NCBI GenBank assembly: GCA_037953745.1
Contig: JBAKBP010003187.1
Span: 94,498 to 158,497, forward strand
DNA length: 64,000 nucleotides
Direction: 5' to 3'
Source of the DNA: Lithodes maja
Taxonomy: Eukaryota; Arthropoda; Malacostraca; Decapoda; Lithodidae
How positions within the stretch are numbered: position 1 is the stretch's first letter; each line of letters starts with the position of its first letter. The position numbers and the translations under genes are program-made. Below are positions 32,701 through 42,029 of the stretch, piece after piece. Below the pieces are notes generated by a model that ran no database searches, was not told the DNA's origin, and worked only from the letters and a program-made list of their open reading frames with translations.

Positions 32701-33088
32701 TGTAATGTATTAGTATACCTTCAAAGAAAACTGATGTACCGGTAAACTATAAGTGACTGAAGGTAAGGATCCGACACCCTACAAGAAGAATTGAATCCCT
32801 TATTTATAGCTGTCGAATCCTTTATACGGAATCCAATACTAGCATGATCAATGTTATGCATCAACAGTTTATTGTTTATACTCAGTGCTCTGTTCCCGTT
32901 TTTTTACAGTAAAGATGTAGTTTGCCTCACAGTATCATTTATCCCCTCTATTGACAAGTTTGCGACGAGTTGGGATAATATGGCCTACATGAATAACATA
33001 CTGGATATGGCAGATAGAGTGACGGCTTCTGTATGATATAACCAACACTGGTATCTTCATATTACAGGTGAGTAATAACAACACAACA
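32701..33088 (+). repeat. 5' LTR of complete Ty3/gypsy element
   Basis: 388 bp, beginning TGTAATGTATTAGTATACC and ending ACAACACAACA. It is repeated at 37389-37785 with roughly ten substitutions and a 12-bp duplication. The five bases outside both ends are GATAC (32696-32700 and 37786-37790), a perfect target-site duplication. Confidence 0.95.
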
Positions 33089-33091
33089 AAT

Positions 33092-33109
33092 TGGCGACGA
33101 CAAGCGGAG
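33092..33109 (+). promoter_or_regulatory. Primer-binding site of Ty3/gypsy element
   Basis: TGGCGACGACAAGCGGAG begins with the TGG complementary to a tRNA CCA end, three bases after the LTR. The specific tRNA was not identified. Confidence 0.7.
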
Positions 33110-33168
33110 ACGAGCTCAGCAGCACCCCGGAGCCTAGCCTAACCTAGCAGCATAGCCTACTCATCACT

Positions 33169-33591
33169 ATGCCTCTGGATGTACCTCCCCCCACGGCATT
33201 CTCGGTAGCAGAGGACCCCTCATCAGTAGCACAGAGGTGGAAGAAGTGGAAGACAAGTTTCCATTTCTATATCACCGCCACTGGAGTCACAAACCTTGTA
33301 CAGCAGCGAGCATTGTTACTCCATGCAGCAGGGTCTGAGATTCAAGACATTTTTGAAACCCTGCCAGATCCAAAAGGTACTCTTGAGGAAACCACAAATG
33401 CTCTAGATAAATATTTTTCACCACAGTTAAACTTTAGGTATGAAAGATTTCTATTTTCTCAAACTGTTCAAGGACCTCAGGAATCAACAGATGCTTTTGT
33501 CACTAGGCTTAGGAAATTAGCTTCTACTTGTGAATTTCATGATATAGATGATATCATAACAGATCAGGTTATAATTAACTGCATCTTCTGA
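33169..33591 (+). CDS. Ty3/gypsy Gag, N-terminal part
   Basis: Starts MPLDVPPPTAFSVAEDPSSV and continues with QRWKKWKTSFHFYITATGVT and RYERFLFSQTVQGPQESTDA, the capsid region of Mag-like gypsy elements. The frame stops at 33589-33591. A +1 shift near 33578 brings in the continuation, so a one-base indel broke an ancestral single Gag-Pol frame. Confidence 0.85.
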   Translation: MPLDVPPPTAFSVAEDPSSVAQRWKKWKTSFHFYITATGVTNLVQQRALLLHAAGSEIQDIFETLPDPKGTLEETTNALDKYFSPQLNFRYERFLFSQTVQGPQESTDAFVTRLRKLASTCEFHDIDDIITDQVIINCIF

Positions 33592-36500
33592 ATTAAGGAA
33601 AAAGTTACTCCAGGATCCCAAAGTAAAACTGGATAAAGTTCTCCATATTGCTAGATCACTTGAAACAGCTAACCTACAGGCCAAAACAATAGAAAGTCCT
33701 GACAGTAGTAAACAGACAAGCCAGGTAAAAAATGTTTCAGCAGTCAAACAATTTAAAGGTCACAACAAGAATCCCAAGGCACATACAGGTACTAAAGCAA
33801 AGGCTTACCATAGTAGTCAACCAGTTAGGCCTACTAACACTAACAACCACAATCATGATAACAAAGCTAAGCATTTTAAGCCATGTTATAGGTGTGGTAA
33901 GACAGATCATACTCCATGGGATAGAACAAAGTGTCCTGCCACAGACAAAACTTGCCACCAATGTGGAAAACTAGATCATTTTGGTAAACAGTGCAGATTT
34001 AAAAAGATTAACTCAACTTCGGAGAGGTCAGAGCAACAGTCCGCAGACACAGGTGTTAGTCAGGCACAACAATGTTCTGATGCTAATGATAACTTTGCTT
34101 TTAGGATTAACACTGTAAGTAAATGTAATGATAGGATCATGATGGATGTTTTTCTAAATGGAAAACCAGTAACCATGCAGTTAGACACAGCAGCTGACGT
34201 AACGGTAGTGTCTGAGGAAGTTGCTAAGGCTATTCCAAACATAAATATGCAACCTTGTACTAAGATATTAATGGACTATAATAATCAAGCTATTCAGGTT
34301 AAAGGAGCAGCCAACGTTGATGTGAGTTACGACCAGCAAGAGTTCAAGAGCTTACCCCTAACCATTGTTGAAGGTAAGAGGCCATCACTGTTTGGTCTAG
34401 ATTGGTTGAAGCACATCCCATTAAATTTACAAAGTGTACTAAAAGTCAACTCTAACATTAACAAAGAAACAGCAGTAAATCATTTGTTAACAGGATTTCA
34501 AGATATCTTTGATGTTAATGTTGGGACAGTGAAGGGAGTGCAGGCCAGTTTGTCTCTTAAACCTGATGTCACTCCAAAATTCTGTGCTCCTAGACAAATT
34601 ACTTTCGCACTAAAACCCGCGGTTGGACAGGAGATTGCAAGATTAGAAGCAAATGGGACTTGGGAGAGAGTTACTTACTCAACGTGGGCCACTCCTTTAG
34701 TTCCTGTAGTTAAGAGTGACGGAAGTATTAGGTTATGTGGTGACTACAAAGTAACACTAAACCCTAATTTACAAGTAGCTCAACATCCTCTTCCTAGACC
34801 TGATGATATGTTTGCAGCACTAAGTGGATGTAAAATCTTTTCTAAAATAGATCTTAGACAAGCATCTCAACAGCTCCAAATGGATGAAAAATCACAGGAA
34901 ATATGTACAATCAATACCCACTTAGGTCTGTTCCGCCCAAAGAGATTGCCTTACGGTGTTGCTAGCAGTCCAGCACTTTGGCAACAGACAATGGACAGAA
35001 TTTGTCATGGTCTCTCAGGTACATTTTGTTTTGTTGATGACATATTAGTAGCAGGCAAAGCTATAGCAGAACATCAGGCGAGACTAAAGGTAGTTTTAGA
35101 GAGAATCAGAGACAATGGACTGAGGATCCGCCAAGATAAATGTCAGTTTCAAGTATCATCCTTAGAATATTTAGGATTCAGAATTGATGACAAGGGTATT
35201 CACAAGACTAGTGAGAAAGTTACAGCAATCAGAGATGCCAAGGTGCCTGAGAATGTGGGTGAGTTACAATCATTCTTAGGTTTAGTAACTTTCTATGGTA
35301 GGTTCATTCCTAGTTTAGCCACTATAGCTAGTCCACTGTATCAGCTCACACAAAAGAATACCCAGTGGAACTGGACAGATCCTTGTGCAACTGCAGTAGA
35401 GCAGATAAAGTCAGAGACTACATCTTCTAGATTCCTTACTCATTTTCAACCTGACTTGCCAGTGAAGTTGGTGTGTGATGCTTCATCCATAGGTATTGGT
35501 GCAGTACTTGCTCATGTCATGCCAGATGGTGTAGAAAGACCCATTGCATTTGCTTCCCGTGTTCTAAACAAAGCTGAAAGAAACTACTCCCAGATTGAGA
35601 AGGAAGCATTAGCTTTAGTGTATGGTGTAAAAAAGTTCCACATGTATTTGTATGGAAGAACACGATTCACACTAGTTACTGACCATCAACCTTTATTAGC
35701 CATTTTAGGACCTAAGGTGGGCTTACCCAGTCTAGTAGCCACCCGACTCCAACGATGGGCTATCACACTAGCCGCATACTCATATGATATAGAGTATAGG
35801 CCAACCGGTAAGATGGGAAATGCTGATGCCTTGTCACGTTTGCCAGTGGATAAAGCTCCATCTGACCATGACAGTACTATACTTCTAATTGAGAGTTACA
35901 ACCTTCCTATCACAGCACAGACCATAGCTAAACACACAAAACAAGACCCAGTACTATCAAAAGTTCTACAAGCTTTAACTTCAAGTCGTAATTTAATGTC
36001 AGATCAGGAAGACTGCCATTCATATCTGTCAGTGTGGTCCGAGCTTACCACAGAGCAAGGTTGTATTCTTAGAGGTGCCAGAGTAGTGATTCCAAAATCT
36101 ATGCAAAACCAGGTTCTCAAGGAAATCCATGCAGATCATCAAGGCATAGTAAGGTCTAAATCAATTGCCAGGAGTTATGTGTGGTGGCCTGGGATGGACA
36201 AAGATGTTGAGAAACATGTGAAGGGATGCCCTAGTTGCTCAGCACAACAAAACGACCCCAGGCCAGCACGCATGCATCCATGGGAATTGCCTAGACATCC
36301 ATGGCAACGTTTGCACATTGATTTTGCCAGCCCATTTTTAGGTCATACATATCTGATCATAGTGGATGCATACAGTAAATGGCCAGAGATAATTCCAATG
36401 CAGTCAACTACTTCACAAGCGACAATAAAGGCTTTAATGCCAGTGTTTGCCACGCATGGAATACCTGAGCGCATTGTGTCAGATAATGGTCCTCAGTTCT

Positions 36501-36772
36501 GTTCTGTGGAATTTCTTGATTTCCTAAAGGTGAATGGCATTCAACATACTAGGTCCGCTCCTTACCACCCAGCAACTAATGGAGAGGCAGAGAGGTTTGT
36601 TCAGAGTTTTAAACGCAACATGAAGTGCCGGGGAGCTATACCTTCCAATGTAATCACTTGCATCAGTAAATTTCTGCTAACCTATCGCACTACTGAACAT
36701 GCCACTACTGGACAGTGGACAAACACCTTCAAATTTGCTGATGGGAAGGAGTCGGGAATAGAATGGATTTGA
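33578..36772 (+). CDS. Ty3/gypsy Gag C-terminus and Pol (PR-RT-RH-INT)
   Basis: One open frame encodes: two zinc knuckles (CYRCGKTDHTPWDRTKC, CHQCGKLDHFGKQC); an aspartic protease (MQLDTAADVTVVS, from about 34180); a reverse transcriptase with RPKRLPYGVASSPALWQQTM and FVDDILVAG; an RNase H (LVCDASSIGIGAVLAHVM, QIEKEALALVYGVKKFH); and an integrase. The integrase has an HHCC finger (H...H...CPSC) and the DDE residues in LHIDFASPF, IVSDNGPQF and YHPATNGEAERFVQSFK. Order is the standard Ty3/gypsy one. The end of integrase is frameshifted around 36700-36770 and resumes in 36763-37065. The long intact frame indicates a fairly recent insertion. Confidence 0.93.
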   Translation, partial: TASSELRKKLLQDPKVKLDKVLHIARSLETANLQAKTIESPDSSKQTSQVKNVSAVKQFKGHNKNPKAHTGTKAKAYHSSQPVRPTNTNNHNHDNKAKHFKPCYRCGKTDHTPWDRTKCPATDKTCHQCGKLDHFGKQCRFKKINSTSERSEQQSADTGVSQAQQCSDANDNFAFRINTVSKCNDRIMMDVFLNGKPVTMQLDTAADVTVVSEEVAKAIPNINMQPCTKILMDYNNQAIQVKGAANVDVSYDQQEFKSLPLTIVEGKRPSLFGLDWLKHIPLNLQSVLKVNSNINKETAVNHLLTGFQDIFDVNVGTVKGVQASLSLKPDVTPKFCAPRQITFALKPAVGQEIARLEANGTWERVTYSTWATPLVPVVKSDGSIRLCGDYKVTLNPNLQVAQHPLPRPDDMFAALSGCKIFSKIDLRQASQQLQMDEKSQEICTINTHLGLFRPKRLPYGVASSPALWQQTMDRICHGLSGTFCFVDDILVAGKAIAEHQARLKVVLERIRDNGLRIRQDKCQFQVSSLEYLGFRIDDKGIHKTSEKVTAIRDAKVPENVGELQSFLGLVTFYGRFIPSLATIASPLYQLTQKNTQWNWTDPCATAVEQIKSETTSSRFLTHFQPDLPVKLVCDASSIGIGAVLAHVMPDGVERPIAFASRVLNKAERNYSQIEKEALALVYGVKKFHMYLYGRTRFTLVTDHQPLLAILGPKVGLPSLVATRLQRWAITLAAYSYDIEYRPTGKMGNADALSRLPVDKAPSDHDSTILLIESYNLPITAQTIAKHTKQDPVLSKVLQALTSSRNLMSDQEDCHSYLSVWSELTTEQGCILRGARVVIPKSMQNQVLKEIHADHQGIVRSKSIARSYVWWPGMDKDVEKHVKGCPSCSAQQNDPRPARMHPWELPRHPWQRLHIDFASPFLGHTYLIIVDAYSKWPEIIPMQSTTSQATIKALMPVFATHGIPERIVSDNGPQFCSVEFLDFLKVNGIQHTRSAPYHPATNGEAERFVQSFKRNMKCRGAIPSNVITCISKFLLTYRTTEHATTGQWTNTFKFADGKESGIEWI

Positions 36773-37065
36773 TGATGCCAAACACTCAGATACATCTCAA
36801 CAACCAACAGTGGACACAATTAGAACAACAGGGTAAAGTTAGAAATTTCACTCCTTTATGTCCGGTCAAAGTTAGGATGTATAACACAGCACACAAGTGG
36901 TCTCCAGGTAAGATCACAAGACAGATAGGTAACATGAACTATGAGGTAGAAGTGGAAGGAAGGATTATGAGACGTCACATTGATCAACTACTACCAGACA
37001 CAGTTAATTCTGACCAACCAATCATATCCACACCAGTACCAGTACAGCCACACACAGTTGATTAG
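36763..37065 (+). pseudogene. Ty3/gypsy integrase C-terminal tail
   Basis: Continues pol in a different frame: PLCPVKVRMYNTAHKWSPGK then MNYEVEVEGRIMRRHIDQLL, the SH3-like C-terminal domain that follows gypsy integrases. Small indels upstream separate it from the catalytic core. Confidence 0.78.
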
Positions 37066-37374
37066 CAGCTCACACGACACTCAGAATCTAATAACACACA
37101 TGTGGATAGACAGACAAGTGAAGAAACAGATCACACTAACAAAGACACAGAGATCCCAGATAACACTAACCAAGACACAGAGATTCCAGCAACTCGTAGG
37201 GTACTACCTAACAGGCAAAACCGAGGTGTTCCAAGAGAAAAGCTGGATCTGTAGGTTAAGTTAAAGTACTTAAGTTTTAAGATTTAAAAATGTAGATATG
37301 TTATGTTATAATTCTACAGGATCATCATTATTATTATGAGAGTACCATACTGCATGTGTGCTTTTACTTTTCTC

Positions 37375-37388
37375 ACAGGGGGAAGGAA
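37375..37388 (+). promoter_or_regulatory. Polypurine tract of Ty3/gypsy element
   Basis: CAGGGGGAAGGAA directly abuts the 3' LTR, the expected plus-strand primer site. Confidence 0.85.
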
Positions 37389-37785
37389 TGTAATGTATTA
37401 GTATACCATTAGTATACCTTCAAAGAAAACTGATGTACCGGTAAACTATAAGTGACTGAAGGTAAGGATCCGACACCCTACAAGAAGAATTGAATCCCTT
37501 ATTTATAGCTGTCGAATCCTTTATACAGAATCCAATACTATTATGATCAATGTTATGCATCAACAGTTTATTGTTTATACTCAGTGCTCTGTTCCCGCTT
37601 TTTTACAGTAATGATGTAGTTTTCCTCACAGTATCATTTATCCCCTCTACTGACAAGTTTGCGACGAGTTGGGATAATATGGCCTACATGAATAACATAC
37701 TGCCATATAGAGTGACGGCTTCTGAATAATATAACCAACACTGGTATCTTCATAATTATTACAGGTGAGTAATGACAACACAACA
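37389..37785 (+). repeat. 3' LTR of complete Ty3/gypsy element
   Basis: 397 bp, differing from the 5' LTR by a 12-bp internal duplication near its start (ATTAGTATACC repeated), small indels and about ten substitutions. Followed by target duplicate GATAC. Confidence 0.95.
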
Positions 37786-37908
37786 GATACCACATACAGA
37801 TCTTAAATACTCTAACCATTACACCACCAAGACAATATTGCGTAACATAAAGTTGTCTTCCATAGGCTCTGAAAGCTATGGCAAGGAGATGAGTACTGCA
37901 ACATTGAT

Positions 37909-38118
37909 TTAATCCCTTCTGTACCGGCGAGGTATTTCTCATTTTGTTCTAGCTATATTTAGACGATTTCATGCAGTTAAGAAGGATCTGTGGTATTAAA
38001 TATAGTTAAGTGAGATAGCTTGAGGTCTGTTAATTGCTGGAAGCCCTTTGTAAACTGAATAGATTCGTTTAATAGTAGCCAGAATAAAGTTAGACGTCGC
38101 CGGTACAGAATGGGTTAA
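37909..38118 (+). mobile_element. TTAA-bounded MITE, family M5 copy 1
   Basis: A 210-bp element with excellent inverted ends: TTAATCCCTTCTGTACCGGC at left and GCCGGTACAGAATGGGTTAA at right. Interior phrases ATTTAGACGATTT and AGCCAGAATAAA recur at 52710-52740 and 54230-54270. Confidence 0.85.
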
Positions 38119-38203
38119 AGGCTTTCAGTAGTTCCTCGGAGAAGTCTATTCAAGGGGCCATAGTACAAACTATGTTGTATGTTGAAATATTAATTGATCT
38201 TAC

Positions 38204-38337
38204 CAATAAAGAAGAAGTGACCGGTGTAGAGAATGAGTGTGGCGAAGAAGTTGAGTCTGCCCTGGTTGGAGTTGGTGCCCTTCAGGTGACGGTACTGCTC
38301 CGGAAACTGAATCCTCTGTAATCGCTTCACAATCACC
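38204..38337 (-). CDS. Host gene A exon (transmembrane)
   Basis: Between acceptor GTATTTTACCAG and donor GTAAGA the exon reads VIVKRLQRIQFPEQYRHLKG, TNSNQGRLNFFATLILYTGH and FFFI, a basic loop followed by a hydrophobic helix. It starts with one base that completes the last codon of the exon at 40312 (CT + G gives Leu), and ends with one base completed by AT at 19928 (Asp). Phase agreement across four exons supports one gene. Family not recognised; a multi-pass membrane protein is likely. Confidence 0.68.
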
Positions 38338-38459
38338 CTGGTAAAATACACACATAGATAATTTTGGTAAGCCTCGACGACGTGTAGGCTACAGACTAAT
38401 AACACACATAATAAAGCTACTCCAACAGCTTCCTCTCTCTCTCCAACATGGCCCCTAAG

Positions 38460-38567
38460 GTGTTAAAATTGCCAAACTAATGGGCTGAACGTCTTATAAT
38501 CTCAAAACTAGTGGGGCTAAACATTAGGGAGAAGGGGGTCCAGAAAACTGGTCTGCCTCCCCTGAAC
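38460..38567 (-). mobile_element. MITE family M2, partial copy 4
   Basis: Contains CAAACTAATGGGCTGAACGT, ATCTCAAAACTAGTGGGGCT, AGAAGGGGGTCCAGAAAACTGG and CTGCCTCCCCTGA, matching the complement of the first 110 bases of M2 copy 1. The other end is missing. Confidence 0.72.
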
Positions 38568-38807
38568 ATACATTAATTCTGTATATAAAAACAGGTCACT
38601 GGCTTAAGCAACATGGATGATGCTCATTCTCCTTTCCCCATTGAAAATTACACATGCAAGGAGAAAGATAGATATGTAAAGATAGAAAGAGAGAGAGAAT
38701 TATAAAGATACAGATATAAGGTAACAAACACAACCTTCTTGAACAGCACGTAAATCAATCTGAAGACTCCAGGAGATAAAGAGAGAGAGAGAGAGAGAAC
38801 CTGGTAC

Positions 38808-38851
38808 TCACAGATAGAATGTAACTGAGCCATCTTAGACAACAGGAGAGA
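38808..38851 (-). pseudogene. Partial duplicate of host exon (40312-40438), copy a
   Basis: GTACTCACAGATAGAATGTAACTGAGCCATCTTAGACAACAGG (plus strand, shown in part in the text) matches the 3' part of the exon at 40312, including its splice donor, with indels. The duplicate breaks off into a GA-rich run, so it cannot be spliced as a normal exon. Confidence 0.6.
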
Positions 38852-39016
38852 GAGAGTTACTATAAACTGGTCAGGTCAGGTGAAGGTATTGAGGGATAAG
38901 CCTTTACAATGGCACCTCGTATCTACATTCTACTTTTCCCATTTTTCTGAAGAGTGTAGAGAGGGGAGAAGGGGTGTTGGAGAGAGAGGAAGCTGTTGGA
39001 GTGGCTTTGTTATTGG

Positions 39017-39090
39017 TACTCACACCTAAAAGGTAACACACTGAGCTATCTTAGACAACAGGAAGACCATTCTGAAGACTGTCCAGAAGG
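39017..39090 (-). pseudogene. Partial duplicate of host exon (40312-40438), copy b
   Basis: The plus strand carries ACTCACACCTAAAAGGTAAC, CACACTGAGCTATCTTAGAC, AACAGGAAGACCATTCTGAA and GACTGTCCAGAAGG, nearly the same as 40306-40378. It lacks the first 50 bases of the exon and ends in a (GA)n tract, like copy a. Confidence 0.72.
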
Positions 39091-39225
39091 AGAGAGAGAG
39101 AGAGAGGTTGAGTGAGTTAGACTTGAAATGCTGGGTGTGAAGGGAATTTAACCCTCCCGAAAATCCCGAGGCCCAGTGGTGGTGCCTGCCGCGGTTTCGA
39201 ACCCCGGTTAGGGACCTCAGTAGGT

Positions 39226-39511
39226 GTAAAGTCAGTGAAAATAGGCTAGCCTAAACAGACCTCGGATGCGGAAATACCCTGAGCCGAACAGGCCAAGTGG
39301 TATATCTCTATTGGTCTAACTGGTAAGGTGTCTGCCTCACACCCAAGGGTCGAGAGTTCATGCCCCCACCAGGGCATGATATTTTCGTGAGGCTATTTCC
39401 GCATTTAACGAAGTTTAGGTGTGTTGGTAAAATTGTTCAGATGGTTGAGAGTAAGATCGGAGCTCCATAAATCCTCTTTCGGGTATTGTGTAAAAACCGA
39501 TCTCCACAGGG
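39226..39511 (+). repeat. tRNA-Val-like SINE, copy 1
   Basis: Contains GGTCTAACTGGTAAGGTGTC, then a TGCCTCACACCCAAGGG stretch resembling a valine CAC anticodon arm, and GGTCGAGAGTTCATGCCCCC, a B-box-like motif. The unit continues to AAACCGATC. A near-identical unit lies at 39737-40016. Stem pairing of an intact tRNA is not satisfied. Confidence 0.72.
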
Positions 39512-39736
39512 CAAGGAAGGGGAGAGGAGAGACCAGGGAGTGTATGTGAGACGCGCTTGGGTTGGGTTGTGGAAGTTGCCAGCCGCCCAAGCGAGTTGCC
39601 AACTGGGCAGTTTGTAGGTGCGTGTATGCACCGCTCAGTGAAGTTGACTCACCATTCCCGTTCATCTCTCTCGGTCGATTCGGCTCAAGCTTGTTCCCCT
39701 CTGTTCGGAGCTTTCGCTTCCCGGAAGGTGAAGTAG

Positions 39737-40016
39737 TGTAAAGTCAGTGAAAATAGGCTAGCCTAAACAGACCTCGGATGCGGAAATACCCTGAGCCGAA
39801 CAGGCCAAGTAGGATATCTCTATTGGTCTATCTGGTAAGGTGTCTGCCTCACACCCAAGGGTCGAGAGTTCGTGCCCCCACCAGGGCATGATATTTTCGT
39901 GAGGCTATTTCTGCATTTAACGAAGTTTAGGTGTGTTGGTAAAATTGTTCAGATGGTTGAGAATAAGATCGGAGCTCCATAAATCCTCTTTCGGGTATGG
40001 TGTAAAAACCGATCCC
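39737..40016 (+). repeat. tRNA-Val-like SINE, copy 2
   Basis: Same orientation and over 95 percent identical by eye to 39226-39511 (for example CTATCTGGTAAGGTGTCTGC here against CTAACTGGTAAGGTGTCTGC). The 225 bases between the copies differ, so this is a pair of insertions or a segmental duplication. Confidence 0.72.
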
Positions 40017-40311
40017 CCCATAGGTTTTACCAGACTGGTGTGGTTTCGAACCATGGTCAGGGACCTCAGTAGGTTTACCAGACTCGCGCTCTAACCCACT
40101 GTAGCCTACTACCACGGACGTACAATAGGATAGCAACCTTAGTTCTCCTTGAAAGAACCAGGTGATAGTCTCGTGGTGATTCACGTGGTGGGTTTATTAG
40201 ACTTCTCCACCGACTATTTTACACTATCCCAGACGTCAACTCTGATAGTTTTGTGGTTGCGGGATTTTTGCGGGTACAGGGAATTACAAGACTATAAATT
40301 GGTATACTCAC

Positions 40312-40438
40312 AGATAGAAGGTTACACACTGAGCCATCTTAGACAACAGGAAGATCATTCTGAAGACTGTCCAGAAGGCGATGGGGTTGGTTCCTTCCGG
40401 CTGGTACATTGGCCCGAACCGGAGTATGTTAGGGGGAC
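40312..40438 (-). CDS. Host gene A exon (transmembrane), intact copy
   Basis: The exon reads PPNILRFGPMYQPEGTNPIA, FWTVFRMIFLLSKMAQCVTF and YL, with a hydrophobic helix. It is bounded by acceptor CCTCTCCACAG and the consensus donor GTGAGT. The phase continues into the exon at 38337. Two truncated duplicates lie downstream at 39017-39090 and 38808-38851. Function unknown. Confidence 0.68.
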
Positions 40439-40460
40439 CTGTGGAGAGGTGGATACAGTG

Positions 40461-40841
40461 CTAAGGGGGGTCACCGTTTTTTTTATCTTTTTCTCCTTTT
40501 CTCTCTTTCCCTGGCTTTTATCCATTCGGCCCCAATTAGCCAACTGTTTTAAGACGTTTATCCCCATCCAGGTGTCGATTTCTTCCTGGCGAGCGATAGC
40601 GAGCCAGCATTGTATGGAGAAATCCGGCTTTGCCGGAGAAATTTTTCTATCGAAAAATGTACATACTTAGCTTGCTGTCAAAACAAAAATATATATATGC
40701 TGGCTCGCTACCGCTCGCCAGGAAATTATTGACACCTGGATAGGGGTAAACGTCTTAAAACAGTAGGCTGAATGGGGCCGAATGGATACAAGCCAGAGAA
40801 AGAGAGAAAAGGAGATAAAAATTGCAAGTGACCCCCCTTAA
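40461..40841 (+). mobile_element. Hairpin MITE, family M6 copy 1
   Basis: Starts CTAAGGGGGGTCACCG and ends GTGACCCCCCTTAA. The two halves are reverse complements over long stretches, for example CCATCCAGGTGTCGATTTCT against AATTATTGACACCTGGATAG, and GGCGAGCGATAGCGAGCC against GGCTCGCTACCGCTCGCC. RNA or single-stranded DNA from it would fold into one long hairpin. A second copy lies at 52262-52598. Its right tip is part of the minisatellite that follows. Confidence 0.85.
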
Positions 40842-41967
40842 TGTTGTGATTGGATGGTGTTCCTCCTGTTGTATTGCAAGTGACCCCCCTTAATGTTGTG
40901 ATTGGATGGTGTTCCTCCTGTTGTATTGCAAGTGAACCCCCTTAATGTTGTGATTGGATGGTGTTCCTCCTGTTGTATTGCAAGTGACCCCCCTTAATGT
41001 TGTGATTGGATGGTGTTCCTCCTGTTGTATTGCAAGTGAACCCCCTTAATGTTGTGATTGGATGGTGTTCCTCCTGTTGTATTGCAAGTGACCCCCCTTA
41101 ATGTTGTGATTGGATGGTGTTCCTCCTGTTGTATTGCAAGTGACCCCCCTTAATGTTGTGATTGGATGGTGTTCCTCCTGTTGTATTTCAAGTGACCCCC
41201 CTTAATGTTGTGATTGGATGGTGTTCCTCCTGTTGTATTTCAAGTGACCCCCCTTAATGTTGTGATTGGATGGTGTTCCTCCTGTTGTATTTCAAGTGAC
41301 CCCCCTTAATGTTGTGATTGGATGGTGTTCCTCCTGTTGTATTGCAAGTGACCCCCCTTAATGTTGTGATTGGATGGTGTTCCTCCTGTTGTATTGCAAG
41401 TGACCCCCCTTAATGTTGTGATTGGATGGTGTTCCTCCTGTTGTATTGCAAGTGACCCCCCTTAATGTTGTGATTGGATGGTGTTCCTCCTGTTGTATTG
41501 CAAGTGACCCCCCTTAATGTTGTGATTGGATGGTGTTCCTCCTGTTGTATTGCAAGTGAACCCCCTTAATGTTGTGATTGGATGGTGTTCCTCCTGTTGT
41601 ATTGCAAGTGACCCCCCTTAATGTTGTGATTGGATGGTGTTCCTCCTGTTGTATTGCAAGTGACCCCCCTTAATGTTGTGATTGGATGGTGTTCCTCCTG
41701 TTGTATTGCAAGTGACCCCCCTTAATGTTGTGATTGGATGGTGTTCCTCCTGTTGTATTTCAAGTGACCCCCCTTAATGTTGTGATTGGATGGTGTTCCT
41801 CCTGTTGTATTGCAAGTGACCCCCCTTAATGTTGTGATTGGATGGTGTTCCTCCTGTTGTATTTCAAGTAACCCCCCTTAATGTTGTGATTGGATGGTGT
41901 TCCTCCTGTTGTATTGCAAGTGACCCCCCTTAATGTTGTGATTGGATGGTGTTCCTCCTGTTGTATT
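40824..41967 (+). repeat. 52-bp minisatellite, 22 copies
   Basis: The unit is GCAAGTGACCCCCC + TTAATGTTGTGATTGGATGG + TGTTCCTCCTGTTGTATT, 52 bases. The array of 1144 bases is exactly 22 units. Variants are few: GCAAGTGAACCCCC, TTCAAGTGACC and one TTCAAGTAACC. The first 14 bases plus TTAA are the right terminus of the M6 MITE, so the array arose by amplification of the MITE tip plus 34 bases of its flank. There are no unique spacers, so it is not CRISPR-like. Confidence 0.97.
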
Positions 41968-42029
41968 CAAAAGCTTCCGTGCTGACCCCCTGCCTAGGTA
42001 AACTCTTCCGTCTCTGTCTCTCCTATAAC

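Noticed and set aside
32701..37785. Endogenous retrovirus with envelope gene
   Set aside because: After integrase there are only about 320 bases to the polypurine tract; no env-like frame exists.
39310..39380. Functional tRNA-Val gene
   Set aside because: A and B boxes and an anticodon-like CAC are visible, but the acceptor and other stems do not pair and the unit is repeated as a SINE.
40824..41967. CRISPR-like array
   Set aside because: The units are contiguous with no unique spacers, and the genome is eukaryotic; it is a minisatellite.
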